A stretch of 6,134 nucleotides of DNA, from the NCBI GenBank assembly GCA_943324415.2, contig CALPLN020000117.1, forward strand, positions 1 to 6,134, given 5' to 3'. Positions 1 through 5,943 of the stretch are shown here, piece after piece (position 1 is the stretch's first letter; every line of letters starts with the position of its first letter). The stretch is from Sediminibacterium ginsengisoli (GTDB taxonomy: Bacteria; Bacteroidota; Bacteroidia; Chitinophagales; Chitinophagaceae). The notes below the pieces were generated by a model. The model saw nothing but the letters and a program-made list of their open reading frames with translations. It was not told the origin of the DNA and ran no database searches. A program made the translations under genes and the position numbers.

Positions 1-142
1 AAGCCTTAGCAGAAGCATAAAAATTCACTTCTGTAGCACCCCCGTAAATTACAGCTGGCACGTTTTCTTGAGAGCGGATTTGGCGGGCGGCTTTTTTGCC
101 AGACTCGGTCCTCAAGTGTCCTTCGATTGTAATTGTTTTCAT
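1..142 (-). CDS. rplY: 50S ribosomal protein L25 / Ctc family, N-terminal part (cut by window edge)
   Basis: Only the first 47 codons are inside the window; the gene runs off the left edge. The reading frame from the ATG at 142 begins MKTITIEGHLRTESGKKAAR and continues with a segment containing NVPAVIYGG. This is the typical opening of L25/Ctc proteins: a short strand, the basic 'R-x-x-x-GKxxxR-x-x-R' stretch, then 'xVPAVxYG'. L25 binds 5S rRNA in the large ribosomal subunit; the longer Ctc forms carry an extra C-terminal domain, and which form this is cannot be seen here. It follows prs on the same strand, an order I recall as common in Bacteroidota, but a terminator and its own promoter lie between them, so it is probably transcribed at least partly on its own. 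The start is well supported because the family motif begins immediately and a canonical -7 box lies 23 nt upstream. Confidence 0.9.
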   Translation of the reverse strand, partial: MKTITIEGHLRTESGKKAARQIRSQENVPAVIYGGATEVNFYASAKA

Positions 143-165
143 GTTTTAAATTTAAATATGGACGG

Positions 166-197
166 CAAAGGTAATGAAATAAAAAGAAGCAACCAAA
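166..197 (-). promoter_or_regulatory. Bacteroidota-type promoter for rplY
   Basis: Read on the minus strand, TTTG (197-194) is followed by a 20-nt spacer and TACCTTTG (173-166). This fits the Bacteroidota sigma-ABfr consensus TTTG-N17-23-TAnnTTTG. The box ends 23 nt before the rplY ATG. It is the best-matching promoter in the window. The -33 element coincides with the loop of the prs terminator hairpin. Confidence 0.7.
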
Positions 198-206
198 GTT
201 GCTCCT
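177..206 (-). terminator. Rho-independent terminator after prs
   Basis: On the minus strand the sequence forms AGGAGCAAC-TTTG-GTTGCTTCT: a 9-bp stem (one G-T wobble) with a 4-nt loop, spanning 206 to 185. It is followed at once by a T-rich run (TTTTATTT). It lies about 31 nt downstream of the prs stop codon and upstream of rplY, as expected for a prs terminator. Confidence 0.7.
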
Positions 207-237
207 AATTATTTATAATATGTTGAAAATCAGCTTA

Positions 238-1194
238 TTAAAGGTTTCTAGCCTTCAGTTGTGCGTGTACAAATAGGCTGGTAATGCTCTTATTTTCATA
301 GGCATTGCGAATAGCGATTGCGAACAAGTCGGCTACAGTCAATACCTTGATCTTAGAAGATTCAGCTTTCAAAGGAATGGTATCGCAAACCACCAACTCC
401 TCCAATACAGAGCTTTCAATGTTTTCGTATGCTTTACCACTCAATACCGGATGGGTAATTAAAGCACGAACTGTTCTTGCTCCTTTCTCTTTTAACAATG
501 CTGCTGCTTTCACTAGAGTACCACCTGTATCACAGATATCATCAATAATCACGATATCCTTGCCAGTTACATCTCCAATGACTACCATACTAGCAATCTC
601 ATTGGCGCGTTTTCTGTGCTTGTCACAAATCACCATCTCTGCATTAAAGTAATTGGCCACTTCACGCACACGGTTGGTACTTCCTACGTCCGGTGCAGCG
701 AACGCCAAGTTTTCAAGATTAAGTGACTCTATATAAGGAATGAAAATAGCTGAGCTGTCTAGGTGATCTACTGGCACATCAAAGAATCCTTGAATCTGTG
801 CAGCATGTAAATCCATTGTGATGACCCTGTCTGCTCCTGCTGCTTCCAATAAAGTAGCAATCAATTTAGCACCAATGGCAACACGTGGTTTGTCTTTACG
901 ATCTTGTCTAGCAAAACCATAGTAAGGTACGACTGCAATAATTTTGTACGCACTTGCTCTTTTAGCAGCATCTATCATCATCAATAATTCCATTAAATTA
1001 TCGGTGGGAGCATAGGTACTTTGAACTAAAAAAACATAATCCCCTCTGATACTCTCCAAAAAGATAGGCTGAAATTCGCCATCACTAAATTTTTGGATAT
1101 TGATTTTACCATTGGGGGCGCCAAAACGTTGTGCAATTTTTTCTGCAAGAGCCTGCGAGCCTGTGCCCGCGAAAATTTTAACTGAAGGGTTCAT
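238..1194 (-). CDS. prs: Ribose-phosphate pyrophosphokinase (PRPP synthetase)
   Basis: Makes PRPP from ribose 5-phosphate and ATP in the cytoplasm, feeding purine, pyrimidine, NAD, histidine and tryptophan synthesis. From the ATG at 1194 the protein has 318 residues, normal for class I Prs. Visible motifs are NPSVKIFAGTGS (2-13); FSDGE (36-40); the ATP-binding loop YYGFARQDRK (91-100); MDLHAAQIQGFF (127-138) with the catalytic-region His130; DKHRKRAN (191-198) with Lys192 and Arg194 as the probable catalytic pair; and the PRPP-binding loop IDDICDTGGT (217-226). The frame stays open to a TTG at 1269, with another ATG at 1236. I chose 1194 because the family begins right there, and because the likely -7 box at 1281-1274 would put the transcript start near the TTG. 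One oddity: the usual 'PDxGG' reads PDVGS (168-172). A terminator follows the gene. Confidence 0.95.
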   Translation of the reverse strand: MNPSVKIFAGTGSQALAEKIAQRFGAPNGKINIQKFSDGEFQPIFLESIRGDYVFLVQSTYAPTDNLMELLMMIDAAKRASAYKIIAVVPYYGFARQDRKDKPRVAIGAKLIATLLEAAGADRVITMDLHAAQIQGFFDVPVDHLDSSAIFIPYIESLNLENLAFAAPDVGSTNRVREVANYFNAEMVICDKHRKRANEIASMVVIGDVTGKDIVIIDDICDTGGTLVKAAALLKEKGARTVRALITHPVLSGKAYENIESSVLEELVVCDTIPLKAESSKIKVLTVADLFAIAIRNAYENKSITSLFVHAQLKARNL

Positions 1195-1273
1195 GGTGGG
1201 TAAAATGTGCTCCAAAGGTATTGATATCGTGCACATATTTTTGGCTATTCTATTGCAAATTTTCAACAAATAG

Positions 1274-1281
1274 CAAAGTTA
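1274..1281 (-). promoter_or_regulatory. Putative -7 box of prs promoter
   Basis: TAACTTTG on the minus strand matches the Bacteroidota -7 consensus TAnnTTTG exactly. The only upstream TTG candidate (1298-1296) leaves a 14-nt spacer, shorter than the usual 17-23, so the -33 part is weak. A transcript from here would start near 1267 and give prs a leader of roughly 70 nt before the ATG at 1194. Confidence 0.5.
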
Positions 1282-1340
1282 TACACACCAATTGGCAAGA
1301 TGCCGGTATTTGTACGCAGAATTAGCGGGTGATTACAAAA

Positions 1341-1348
1341 TATATTTG
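1341..1348 (+). promoter_or_regulatory. Putative -7 box of radC promoter
   Basis: TATATTTG matches TAnnTTTG exactly and ends 13 nt before the radC ATG at 1362, so the transcript leader would be only several nucleotides long. No TTG is seen at the expected -33 distance; the nearest TTTG (1309-1312) is 28 nt upstream. The site lies in the gap between the divergent prs and radC genes. Confidence 0.4.
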
Positions 1349-1361
1349 AACAAAATTGTTT

Positions 1362-2054
1362 ATGCAAGCAAGCAACATCCGATTTTGGGCAGAACAAGAT
1401 CAACCCATTCATAAATTTAGCACCAAGGGTGCCGACCATTTAAGCGATGTAGAATTATTGGCTATTTTGATACAACATGGCACAGCCCAACAAAATGCCA
1501 TTGAATTGGCTAGAAGCTTGCTTGCTACCACAGAAAATAGCCTGCAAAAATTTGCAAAGTATAGTGTGGCAGATATTGTGAATTTAAAAATTAAAGGGAT
1601 TGGAAAAATCAAAGCGGTCAGGATCTTAGCGGCGATAGAATTGGGCTCAAGAAGAATTGATTTAATAAACAAACACACCACCATACATCATAGCCGGGAT
1701 GTTGCACTGCATTTGAAAAACAAATTACAATACGAGCAGCGCGAGGTATTTATGTTACTCTTATTGAATCAAGCAAACAAAATCATTCACGAAGCAGTAT
1801 TGAGTGAAGGCGGGATAACAGGTACTGTCGCAGATCCGAGGATTGTTTTTAAACTCGTTATCAGCCATGGCGCCACAGGATTCATCATCTGTCACAATCA
1901 TCCGAGTGGTCAATTAATACCCAGTAGGATGGATGACGCCCTGACACAGAAGATCAAAAAAGGAGCAGCCCTTTTTGATATTAAATTAATCGACCATTTA
2001 ATAGTAAGCACTGAGGGCTATTATAGTTATGCAGAACAGCATCCAGATTGGTAA
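1362..2054 (+). CDS. radC: RadC family (UPF0758) JAMM/MPN-domain protein
   Basis: A 230-residue protein of normal RadC length. The N-terminal half ends in a helix-hairpin-helix-like segment, LKIKGIGKIKAVRILAAIEL (75-94). The C-terminal half is the JAB/MPN domain with the full metal-binding signature HNHPSGQLIPSRMDD (178-192): His178, His180, Ser188 and Asp191, with Glu128 in 'REVF' a likely partner glutamate. The complete motif suggests an intact zinc site. The name comes from an old E. coli DNA-repair assignment later traced to recG; the real substrate and role remain unsettled, though relatives are often linked to DNA metabolism, competence or mobile elements. The frame extends back to a TTG at 1356, but the ATG at 1362 is the better start. 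It is divergent from prs and converges on the DUF3467 gene, 13 bp from stop to stop. Confidence 0.93.
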   Translation: MQASNIRFWAEQDQPIHKFSTKGADHLSDVELLAILIQHGTAQQNAIELARSLLATTENSLQKFAKYSVADIVNLKIKGIGKIKAVRILAAIELGSRRIDLINKHTTIHHSRDVALHLKNKLQYEQREVFMLLLLNQANKIIHEAVLSEGGITGTVADPRIVFKLVISHGATGFIICHNHPSGQLIPSRMDDALTQKIKKGAALFDIKLIDHLIVSTEGYYSYAEQHPDW

Positions 2055-2067
2055 AATCCCCTAGGAA

Positions 2068-2376
2068 CTATGCTTGTGCAGTTGGACCACCGAAATTCAT
2101 TGGAATCTCAATTTGTTCCATATCCCCAATCGGACCATGTGCAGCTTCATATCTTTCAATATTTTCTACCATGGCTTTCATGAAACGCTTGGCATGCATG
2201 GGAGTCAATATCACTCGAGACTTTACTTTACTCTTAGGAGTGCCGGGCATCACATTTACAAAATCTACTACAAATTCTGCATTGCTATGTGTAATGATTG
2301 CCAAGTTCGCATAAGCACCTTCAGCAATTTCTTCGCTGATTTCAATATTTAGGGGCTGATTGGGGTTTTGTTCCAT
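2068..2376 (-). CDS. DUF3467 family protein
   Basis: A 102-residue acidic, soluble protein with no signal peptide or membrane segment. It matches my memory of the DUF3467 family, which is widespread in Bacteroidota: an N-terminal 'IEISEEIAEGAYANLAIITHS' stretch (about 11-31), then EFVVDFVNVMPGTPKSKVKSR (34-54), then a helix with ILTPMHAKRFMKAMVENIERYE (56-77), ending in a flexible 'IPMNFGGPTAQA' tail. No function is established for the family, and no catalytic motif is visible. The ATG at 2376 lies 17 nt downstream of a TATCTTTG box, which supports this start. It is a single gene, tail to tail with radC and head to head with folD; neither neighbour reveals its role. Confidence 0.85.
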   Translation of the reverse strand: MEQNPNQPLNIEISEEIAEGAYANLAIITHSNAEFVVDFVNVMPGTPKSKVKSRVILTPMHAKRFMKAMVENIERYEAAHGPIGDMEQIEIPMNFGGPTAQA

Positions 2377-2387
2377 AAACTAGTTTA
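2376..2387. repeat. 12-bp perfect palindrome at the DUF3467 gene start
   Basis: TAAACTAGTTTA is a perfect inverted repeat between the -7 box and the ATG of the DUF3467 gene; its last base (minus-strand reading) is the A of the start codon. It could be an operator. A palindrome this short is expected about once or twice per window by chance, so the position is the only argument. Confidence 0.3.
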
Positions 2388-2393
2388 AGAGCC

Positions 2394-2401
2394 CAAAGAT
2401 A
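2394..2401 (-). promoter_or_regulatory. Putative -7 box of the DUF3467 gene
   Basis: TATCTTTG on the minus strand fits TAnnTTTG exactly, 17 nt before the ATG at 2376. No clear TTG lies at the -33 position. It is one of two back-to-back -7-like boxes in the 62-bp gap shared with folD. Confidence 0.45.
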
Positions 2402-2426
2402 CGAGGGAACGAATCTTAAAAAGAAC

Positions 2427-2434
2427 TAAATTTG
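2427..2434 (+). promoter_or_regulatory. Putative -7 box of folD
   Basis: TAAATTTG fits TAnnTTTG and ends only 4 nt before the folD ATG at 2439. If it is used, transcription would begin at or within a few bases of the start codon, giving a leaderless or nearly leaderless mRNA. No good TTG lies 17-23 nt upstream, and the AT-rich motif could be a chance match. Confidence 0.35.
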
Positions 2435-2438
2435 CGGC

Positions 2439-3317
2439 ATGTTAGTACTCGACGGTAAAATCGCCTCCGCGGCAGTCAAAGCAAGCTTATTAGAACAAAC
2501 TACAGCATTAAAGGCTGCAGGTAAAAGAACGCCCCATTTGGCAGCTATTTTGGTTGGCACCAATGGCGCTAGTGAAACCTATGTAGCAAGCAAAGTAAAA
2601 AATTGCGAAGAAACTGGATTTGGCTCTTCTTTATACCGATTTGAGGATACAGTGAGTGAAGCAGCATTGTTAGCACAGATTGAAGTATTGAATCAAGATA
2701 CCAATGTAGACGGTATATTGGTTCAGTTGCCGCTTCCTAAACATATTGACGACGCAAAAGTGATTGAAGCAATTGATCCTAAAAAAGATGTGGATGGATT
2801 TCATCCAGCGAATGTGGGTAGATTGGTTCAAGGATTGAACACGTTTATTCCTGCCACACCTTATGGCGTAATGTTAATGTTAGCGCATTTCAATATTGAG
2901 ACAAAAGGTAAACGTGCTGTAGTGATTGGAAGAAGCAATATTGTTGGAAGACCGATGAGCATTTTATTAAGCGCAGAACATCCTCAAGGAAATTGCACTG
3001 TAACTTGTTGTCATAGATATACCCCAAAAGAGGACCTGATTGATTTATGTTCTAAAGCAGATATCATTGTTGTAGCCGTTGGTATTCCTGATTTTGTGGA
3101 TGCTAGCATGATTAAACCAGGCGCAGTAATTATAGATGTGGGGATCACTAGAGTTATCGACCCAACTGCAGCAAAAGGTTTTAGAATCAAAGGCGATGTG
3201 AACTACGCATCTGCCATTACCGTAGCATCTGCTGTTACACCTGTTCCAGGCGGTGTTGGCCTGATGACGATTGCAGGATTATTAAAAAATACCATGAAAG
3301 CCTACCAAGGATTATAA
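2439..3317 (+). CDS. folD: Bifunctional methylenetetrahydrofolate dehydrogenase / methenyltetrahydrofolate cyclohydrolase
   Basis: Interconverts 5,10-methylene-, 5,10-methenyl- and 10-formyl-tetrahydrofolate in the cytoplasm, using NADP(H), to supply formyl groups for purine and initiator-tRNA synthesis. The 292 residues are usual for FolD. The catalytic domain shows YVASKVKNCEETGF (48-61) with Tyr48 and the catalytic Lys52; DGILVQLPLP (91-100) with Gln96; and DPKKDVDGFHPANVG (113-127) with Asp119. The nucleotide-binding domain carries VVIGRSNIVGRPMS (161-174), ADIIVVAVGIPDFV (207-220) and the C-terminal signature TPVPGGVGLMTIAGLLKNT (267-285). Within this signature Leu275 sits where most FolDs have Pro ('GGVGPMT'). 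'PATP' (138-141) replaces the commoner 'PCTP', which I recall as usual in Bacteroidota. The start is fixed by the family opening 'MxxLDGKxxA'. It is probably cotranscribed with queE 13 nt downstream; its last codons form the first copy of a direct repeat. Confidence 0.95.
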   Translation: MLVLDGKIASAAVKASLLEQTTALKAAGKRTPHLAAILVGTNGASETYVASKVKNCEETGFGSSLYRFEDTVSEAALLAQIEVLNQDTNVDGILVQLPLPKHIDDAKVIEAIDPKKDVDGFHPANVGRLVQGLNTFIPATPYGVMLMLAHFNIETKGKRAVVIGRSNIVGRPMSILLSAEHPQGNCTVTCCHRYTPKEDLIDLCSKADIIVVAVGIPDFVDASMIKPGAVIIDVGITRVIDPTAAKGFRIKGDVNYASAITVASAVTPVPGGVGLMTIAGLLKNTMKAYQGL

Positions 3318-3331
3318 AAAGCCTACCAAGG
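3297..3331 (+). repeat. 14-bp direct repeat across the folD-queE junction
   Basis: AAAGCCTACCAAGG occurs at 3297-3310 and again at 3318-3331, a 21-bp period with ATTATAA between the copies. The first copy encodes the folD residues KAYQG near its end. The second lies immediately after the folD stop, in the same frame, and would read KAYQG again followed by AYII and a stop. Its last G is the first base of the queE GTG start. The exact match and the 21-bp (7-codon) period suggest a recent tandem duplication. Confidence 0.85.
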
Positions 3332-3966
3332 TGCATACATCATTTAAACAAAACACATTGAGCATACCACAGTCTTATCCAGTAATGGAAATGTTTTATT
3401 CTTTACAAGGTGAAGGCTATCATCAGGGCAAAGCTGCATTTTTTATACGCTTGGCAGGATGTGATGTGGGCTGTGTATGGTGTGATGTAAAAGATAGTTG
3501 GGACGCAAGCAAGCATCCTGTTTTGTCGATTGAAGAAATAGTGGCTGCAGCGGCTGCACATCCAAGTCGCATTGCGATTGTCACTGGAGGCGAGCCCTTA
3601 TTGCATGCATTGGACCCGTTGACAACTGCATTAAAAGCAGCAGGATTTCAAACGCATATTGAAACATCGGGTTCAAGCCCTATGAGCGGAAGCTGGGATT
3701 GGGTATGTTTGTCTCCTAAGAAATTCAAAGCACCCTTACCTGAATCGGTGAAAGCTGCAGATGAATTAAAAGTAGTCGTATTTAATAAATCCGATTTCGA
3801 TTGGGCGAATTCATTTGTGAACGATTTGTCTATAGATTGCAAAAAATATTTACAGCCAGAATGGGAAAAGTCAGACGCTATGACACCACTTGTGATTGAC
3901 TACATTAAAGCAAATCCAAGCTGGGATTTAAGTGCACAATTGCACAAGTATATCCAAGTACCTTAA
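3331..3966 (+). CDS. queE: 7-carboxy-7-deazaguanine synthase (radical SAM)
   Basis: Converts 6-carboxy-tetrahydropterin to 7-carboxy-7-deazaguanine, the ring-contraction step leading to preQ0 and the tRNA base queuosine. The 211-residue protein has MEMFYSLQGEGYHQGKAAFF (19-38), the canonical CxxxCxxC cluster motif GCDVGCVWCD (Cys44, Cys48, Cys51) for the 4Fe-4S/SAM centre, VTGGEPLL (84-91) as the 'GGE' SAM-contacting motif, IETSGS (110-115), LSPKKFKAPLP (127-137) and a C-terminal LHKYIQVP. All expected family landmarks are present. The start is less certain. The GTG at 3331 gives 18 residues before the conserved 'PVMEMFY'; a TTG at 3358 or the ATG at 3385 would be shorter. Relatives usually have some residues before that motif, favouring 3331 or 3358. 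No other que genes are in the window; the link to folD seems to be one of transcription rather than pathway. Confidence 0.94.
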   Translation: MHTSFKQNTLSIPQSYPVMEMFYSLQGEGYHQGKAAFFIRLAGCDVGCVWCDVKDSWDASKHPVLSIEEIVAAAAAHPSRIAIVTGGEPLLHALDPLTTALKAAGFQTHIETSGSSPMSGSWDWVCLSPKKFKAPLPESVKAADELKVVVFNKSDFDWANSFVNDLSIDCKKYLQPEWEKSDAMTPLVIDYIKANPSWDLSAQLHKYIQVP

Positions 3967-3971
3967 TTCAT

Positions 3972-3993
3972 TAAAGTAGTTATACTACCTTTA
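3972..3993 (+). other. Imperfect inverted repeat between queE and the OmpA-family gene
   Basis: AAAGTAGT-TAT-ACTACCTTT can pair over 9 bp (including the flanking T3972-A3993 pair) with one bulged C and a 3-nt loop. No T-run follows, so it is a poor terminator. The right arm contains TACCTTTA, one mismatch from a -7 box, 7 nt before the ATG at 4001. It may be an operator, a weak terminator or chance. Confidence 0.3.
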
Positions 3994-4000
3994 TTGTAAC

Positions 4001-5902
4001 ATGTTTTTTCAATTACGATACCGAATAGGTTTTGCGCTAATATTAAGTTGCATTTTATCTTGTGCCAATACCTTAATGGGACAAAGCAAACAGTCCGTTC
4101 AAAGCTATGAAGCAGGGATACGAGCACTAGAAAACAACGATACCCAAAAAGCCATTCAACTTTTTACACTTGCAGCTTCCAAAGACAGCCAATATGTAGA
4201 CCCTGCTATTGCTTTATTTCAGGTTTACCATGATAAAAAAAACTTTCAATCTGCCATTCACTATTTTAATCGAATCCAAAAAATAGATAGCGCCGCTGCC
4301 ATTCCTTTTTTAGTCAAACAAGGTATCGCATTCGCAAGTTTGGGTCAGTATAATGCAGCAATTAAATTATTAACACCTTATATCAGTAGCAATAGTTTGC
4401 CTAGTTATTTAAAAGAAAAAGCAAATGCATTATTTGCAGTTTGTCAATTTGCAAGCAAAGAACCAATTGCGCCTGAAATTAGCATCTTCAATATGGGAGA
4501 CAGCATCAACTCCCCTGCTGCTGAATATTTCCCAACTGTAAGCATTCAAGACAGTTTGTTTTTATTTATGCGCAGACAAAATTTAAGCAGAGAAGATTTT
4601 TACACAAGCAGTATGGGAGCCAATGGATTTACAGCGGCGATTCCATTATCCGACACTTTAAACTTTGCAGCAAAAAAAGGGAGTATGAGTTTGAGTGCCG
4701 ATCTGCAAACCCTTTACTATGCTGCAGATTACGCTGAACAGGGTTATGGTCGCTATGATATTTATAAAGTGCAACGCAGCCCATGGGGATGGTCAAAACC
4801 AAAAAATCTAGGACAAAAAATCAATAGTGATTATTGGGATAGTGCACCCAGCATTGCCCCCGACGGCAACTCAATTTATTTTGCAAGCAATCGCCCTGAT
4901 GGCTATGGTGGCATAGATATTTATGTGTCTTATAAAAACGAAAAAGGCTATTGGGAAGAAGCCATCAACCTTGGCTCAACAATCAATACTAAGGGAGACG
5001 ATCAAACACCATTTATCCATGTAGACAATCAGAGTCTTTATTTTTCTAGCAATGGCCGTGCAGGATTTGGCGGATCGGATATTTATGTGGCAAGAAAAAA
5101 AATTGATGGCAACTGGACCACGCCGATCAATCTTGGTTATCCTATCAATACCTATGACAACGAAGGGAGTATTGCTGTAGCTAGCAATGGCGTAACAGCT
5201 TACATCGCTAGTGATAGAGCAGATAGTAGAGGTGAATTGGATATCTATAAAATTACACTTGCCGAAAATACTAGAGCACATAAAACTTGGTATATCAAGG
5301 GGCAAGTTGTGGATGCAAAAACAAATAAAAAAATACCTGCCGACATCGCTATCGTGGACCCAGCTTCTGGTTATCCTATTATGGAAATGCGCATAGATAG
5401 TATGGGGCAATTTTTATTAGCCCTCCCTTATTTTGATAGTTTAGGTTTAAAAATCAATAGTCCAGGCCATGATTATCTTAGCAGTCTCCTTCCAATGGAT
5501 AGCGTAAAGGCCATGACTGGAAAGACCTTTAACTTTGCACTCTTGCCAATTGAAAAAGTGTTTACTAAAACTTTCAATCAGGTTTACTTCGAAACCAACT
5601 CGGCAATTTTACAAGCCATTTCAAATGTGGAATTAGACGCCTTAGCTGGCTATTTAAAAACTACACTGAATGCGCAGATCCTTATAGAAGGACATACAGA
5701 CAATACAGGTTCCGCAGCACAAAATAATTTGCTTTCATTACAAAGAGCCACTGCTATTGCTACCTACTTACAACAAAAAGGCATTGCGCGCAATCGCATA
5801 CAGAGCAATAGTTTAGGAGCAACTATGCCAATATCGGACAACAATACCGCAGCTGGCAGAGCTAAAAACAGAAGAACGAGTTTCACCATCACATTGCAGT
5901 AA
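4001..5902 (+). CDS. TPR / PD40 beta-propeller / OmpA C-terminal envelope protein (PorE-like architecture)
   Basis: A 633-residue secreted protein, probably in the periplasm or on the inner face of the outer membrane and bound to peptidoglycan. Residues 1-28 form a signal peptide: basic MFFQLRYR, then a hydrophobic core. Cleavage near MG-QS (27/28) is likely; Cys17 and Cys21, each preceded by 'ILS', are possible but atypical lipobox cysteines. About 32-135 are TPR-like helices. About 173-420 are five PD40 propeller blades; three share 'NLGxxIN' at 269, 323 and 377, exactly 54 residues apart, and blades end in 'DIY'. About 430-515 resemble a carboxypeptidase-regulatory-like beta domain (IKGQVVDAKTNKKIPADIAI). 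About 524-633 are an OmpA domain with GHTDNTG (564-570; Asp567) and Arg582 for binding diaminopimelate. This domain order matches PorE of the Porphyromonas type IX secretion system, but many Bacteroidota paralogues share it, so the exact role is open. It lies 34 nt after queE. Confidence 0.88.
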   Translation: MFFQLRYRIGFALILSCILSCANTLMGQSKQSVQSYEAGIRALENNDTQKAIQLFTLAASKDSQYVDPAIALFQVYHDKKNFQSAIHYFNRIQKIDSAAAIPFLVKQGIAFASLGQYNAAIKLLTPYISSNSLPSYLKEKANALFAVCQFASKEPIAPEISIFNMGDSINSPAAEYFPTVSIQDSLFLFMRRQNLSREDFYTSSMGANGFTAAIPLSDTLNFAAKKGSMSLSADLQTLYYAADYAEQGYGRYDIYKVQRSPWGWSKPKNLGQKINSDYWDSAPSIAPDGNSIYFASNRPDGYGGIDIYVSYKNEKGYWEEAINLGSTINTKGDDQTPFIHVDNQSLYFSSNGRAGFGGSDIYVARKKIDGNWTTPINLGYPINTYDNEGSIAVASNGVTAYIASDRADSRGELDIYKITLAENTRAHKTWYIKGQVVDAKTNKKIPADIAIVDPASGYPIMEMRIDSMGQFLLALPYFDSLGLKINSPGHDYLSSLLPMDSVKAMTGKTFNFALLPIEKVFTKTFNQVYFETNSAILQAISNVELDALAGYLKTTLNAQILIEGHTDNTGSAAQNNLLSLQRATAIATYLQQKGIARNRIQSNSLGATMPISDNNTAAGRAKNRRTSFTITLQ

Positions 5903-5943
5903 AAAAAACGCATCTACTCAAAATTGGATTGTCTGTATTTTAG

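Noticed and set aside
305..652. Open frame on the plus strand opposite prs
   Set aside because: It is antisense to a well-supported prs gene and its translation has no recognisable motif; a shadow frame.
1195..1269. N-terminal extension of prs from the TTG at 1269 or ATG at 1236
   Set aside because: The family sequence starts at the ATG at 1194, the extension has no conserved motif, and the -7 box lies too close to the TTG.
1409..1684. Open frame on the minus strand inside radC
   Set aside because: It is antisense to the conserved RadC coding region, including the hairpin motif, and encodes nothing recognisable.
2048..2352. Two overlapping plus-strand frames opposite the DUF3467 gene
   Set aside because: Both are antisense to the family-matching minus-strand protein, with Cys/His/Phe-rich composition typical of shadow frames.
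4976..5410. 144-codon minus-strand frame opposite the PD40 region, plus a small plus-strand frame at 5211-5396
   Set aside because: Both lie within the continuous PD40/OmpA reading frame, whose blade motifs are intact; their translations show no family features.
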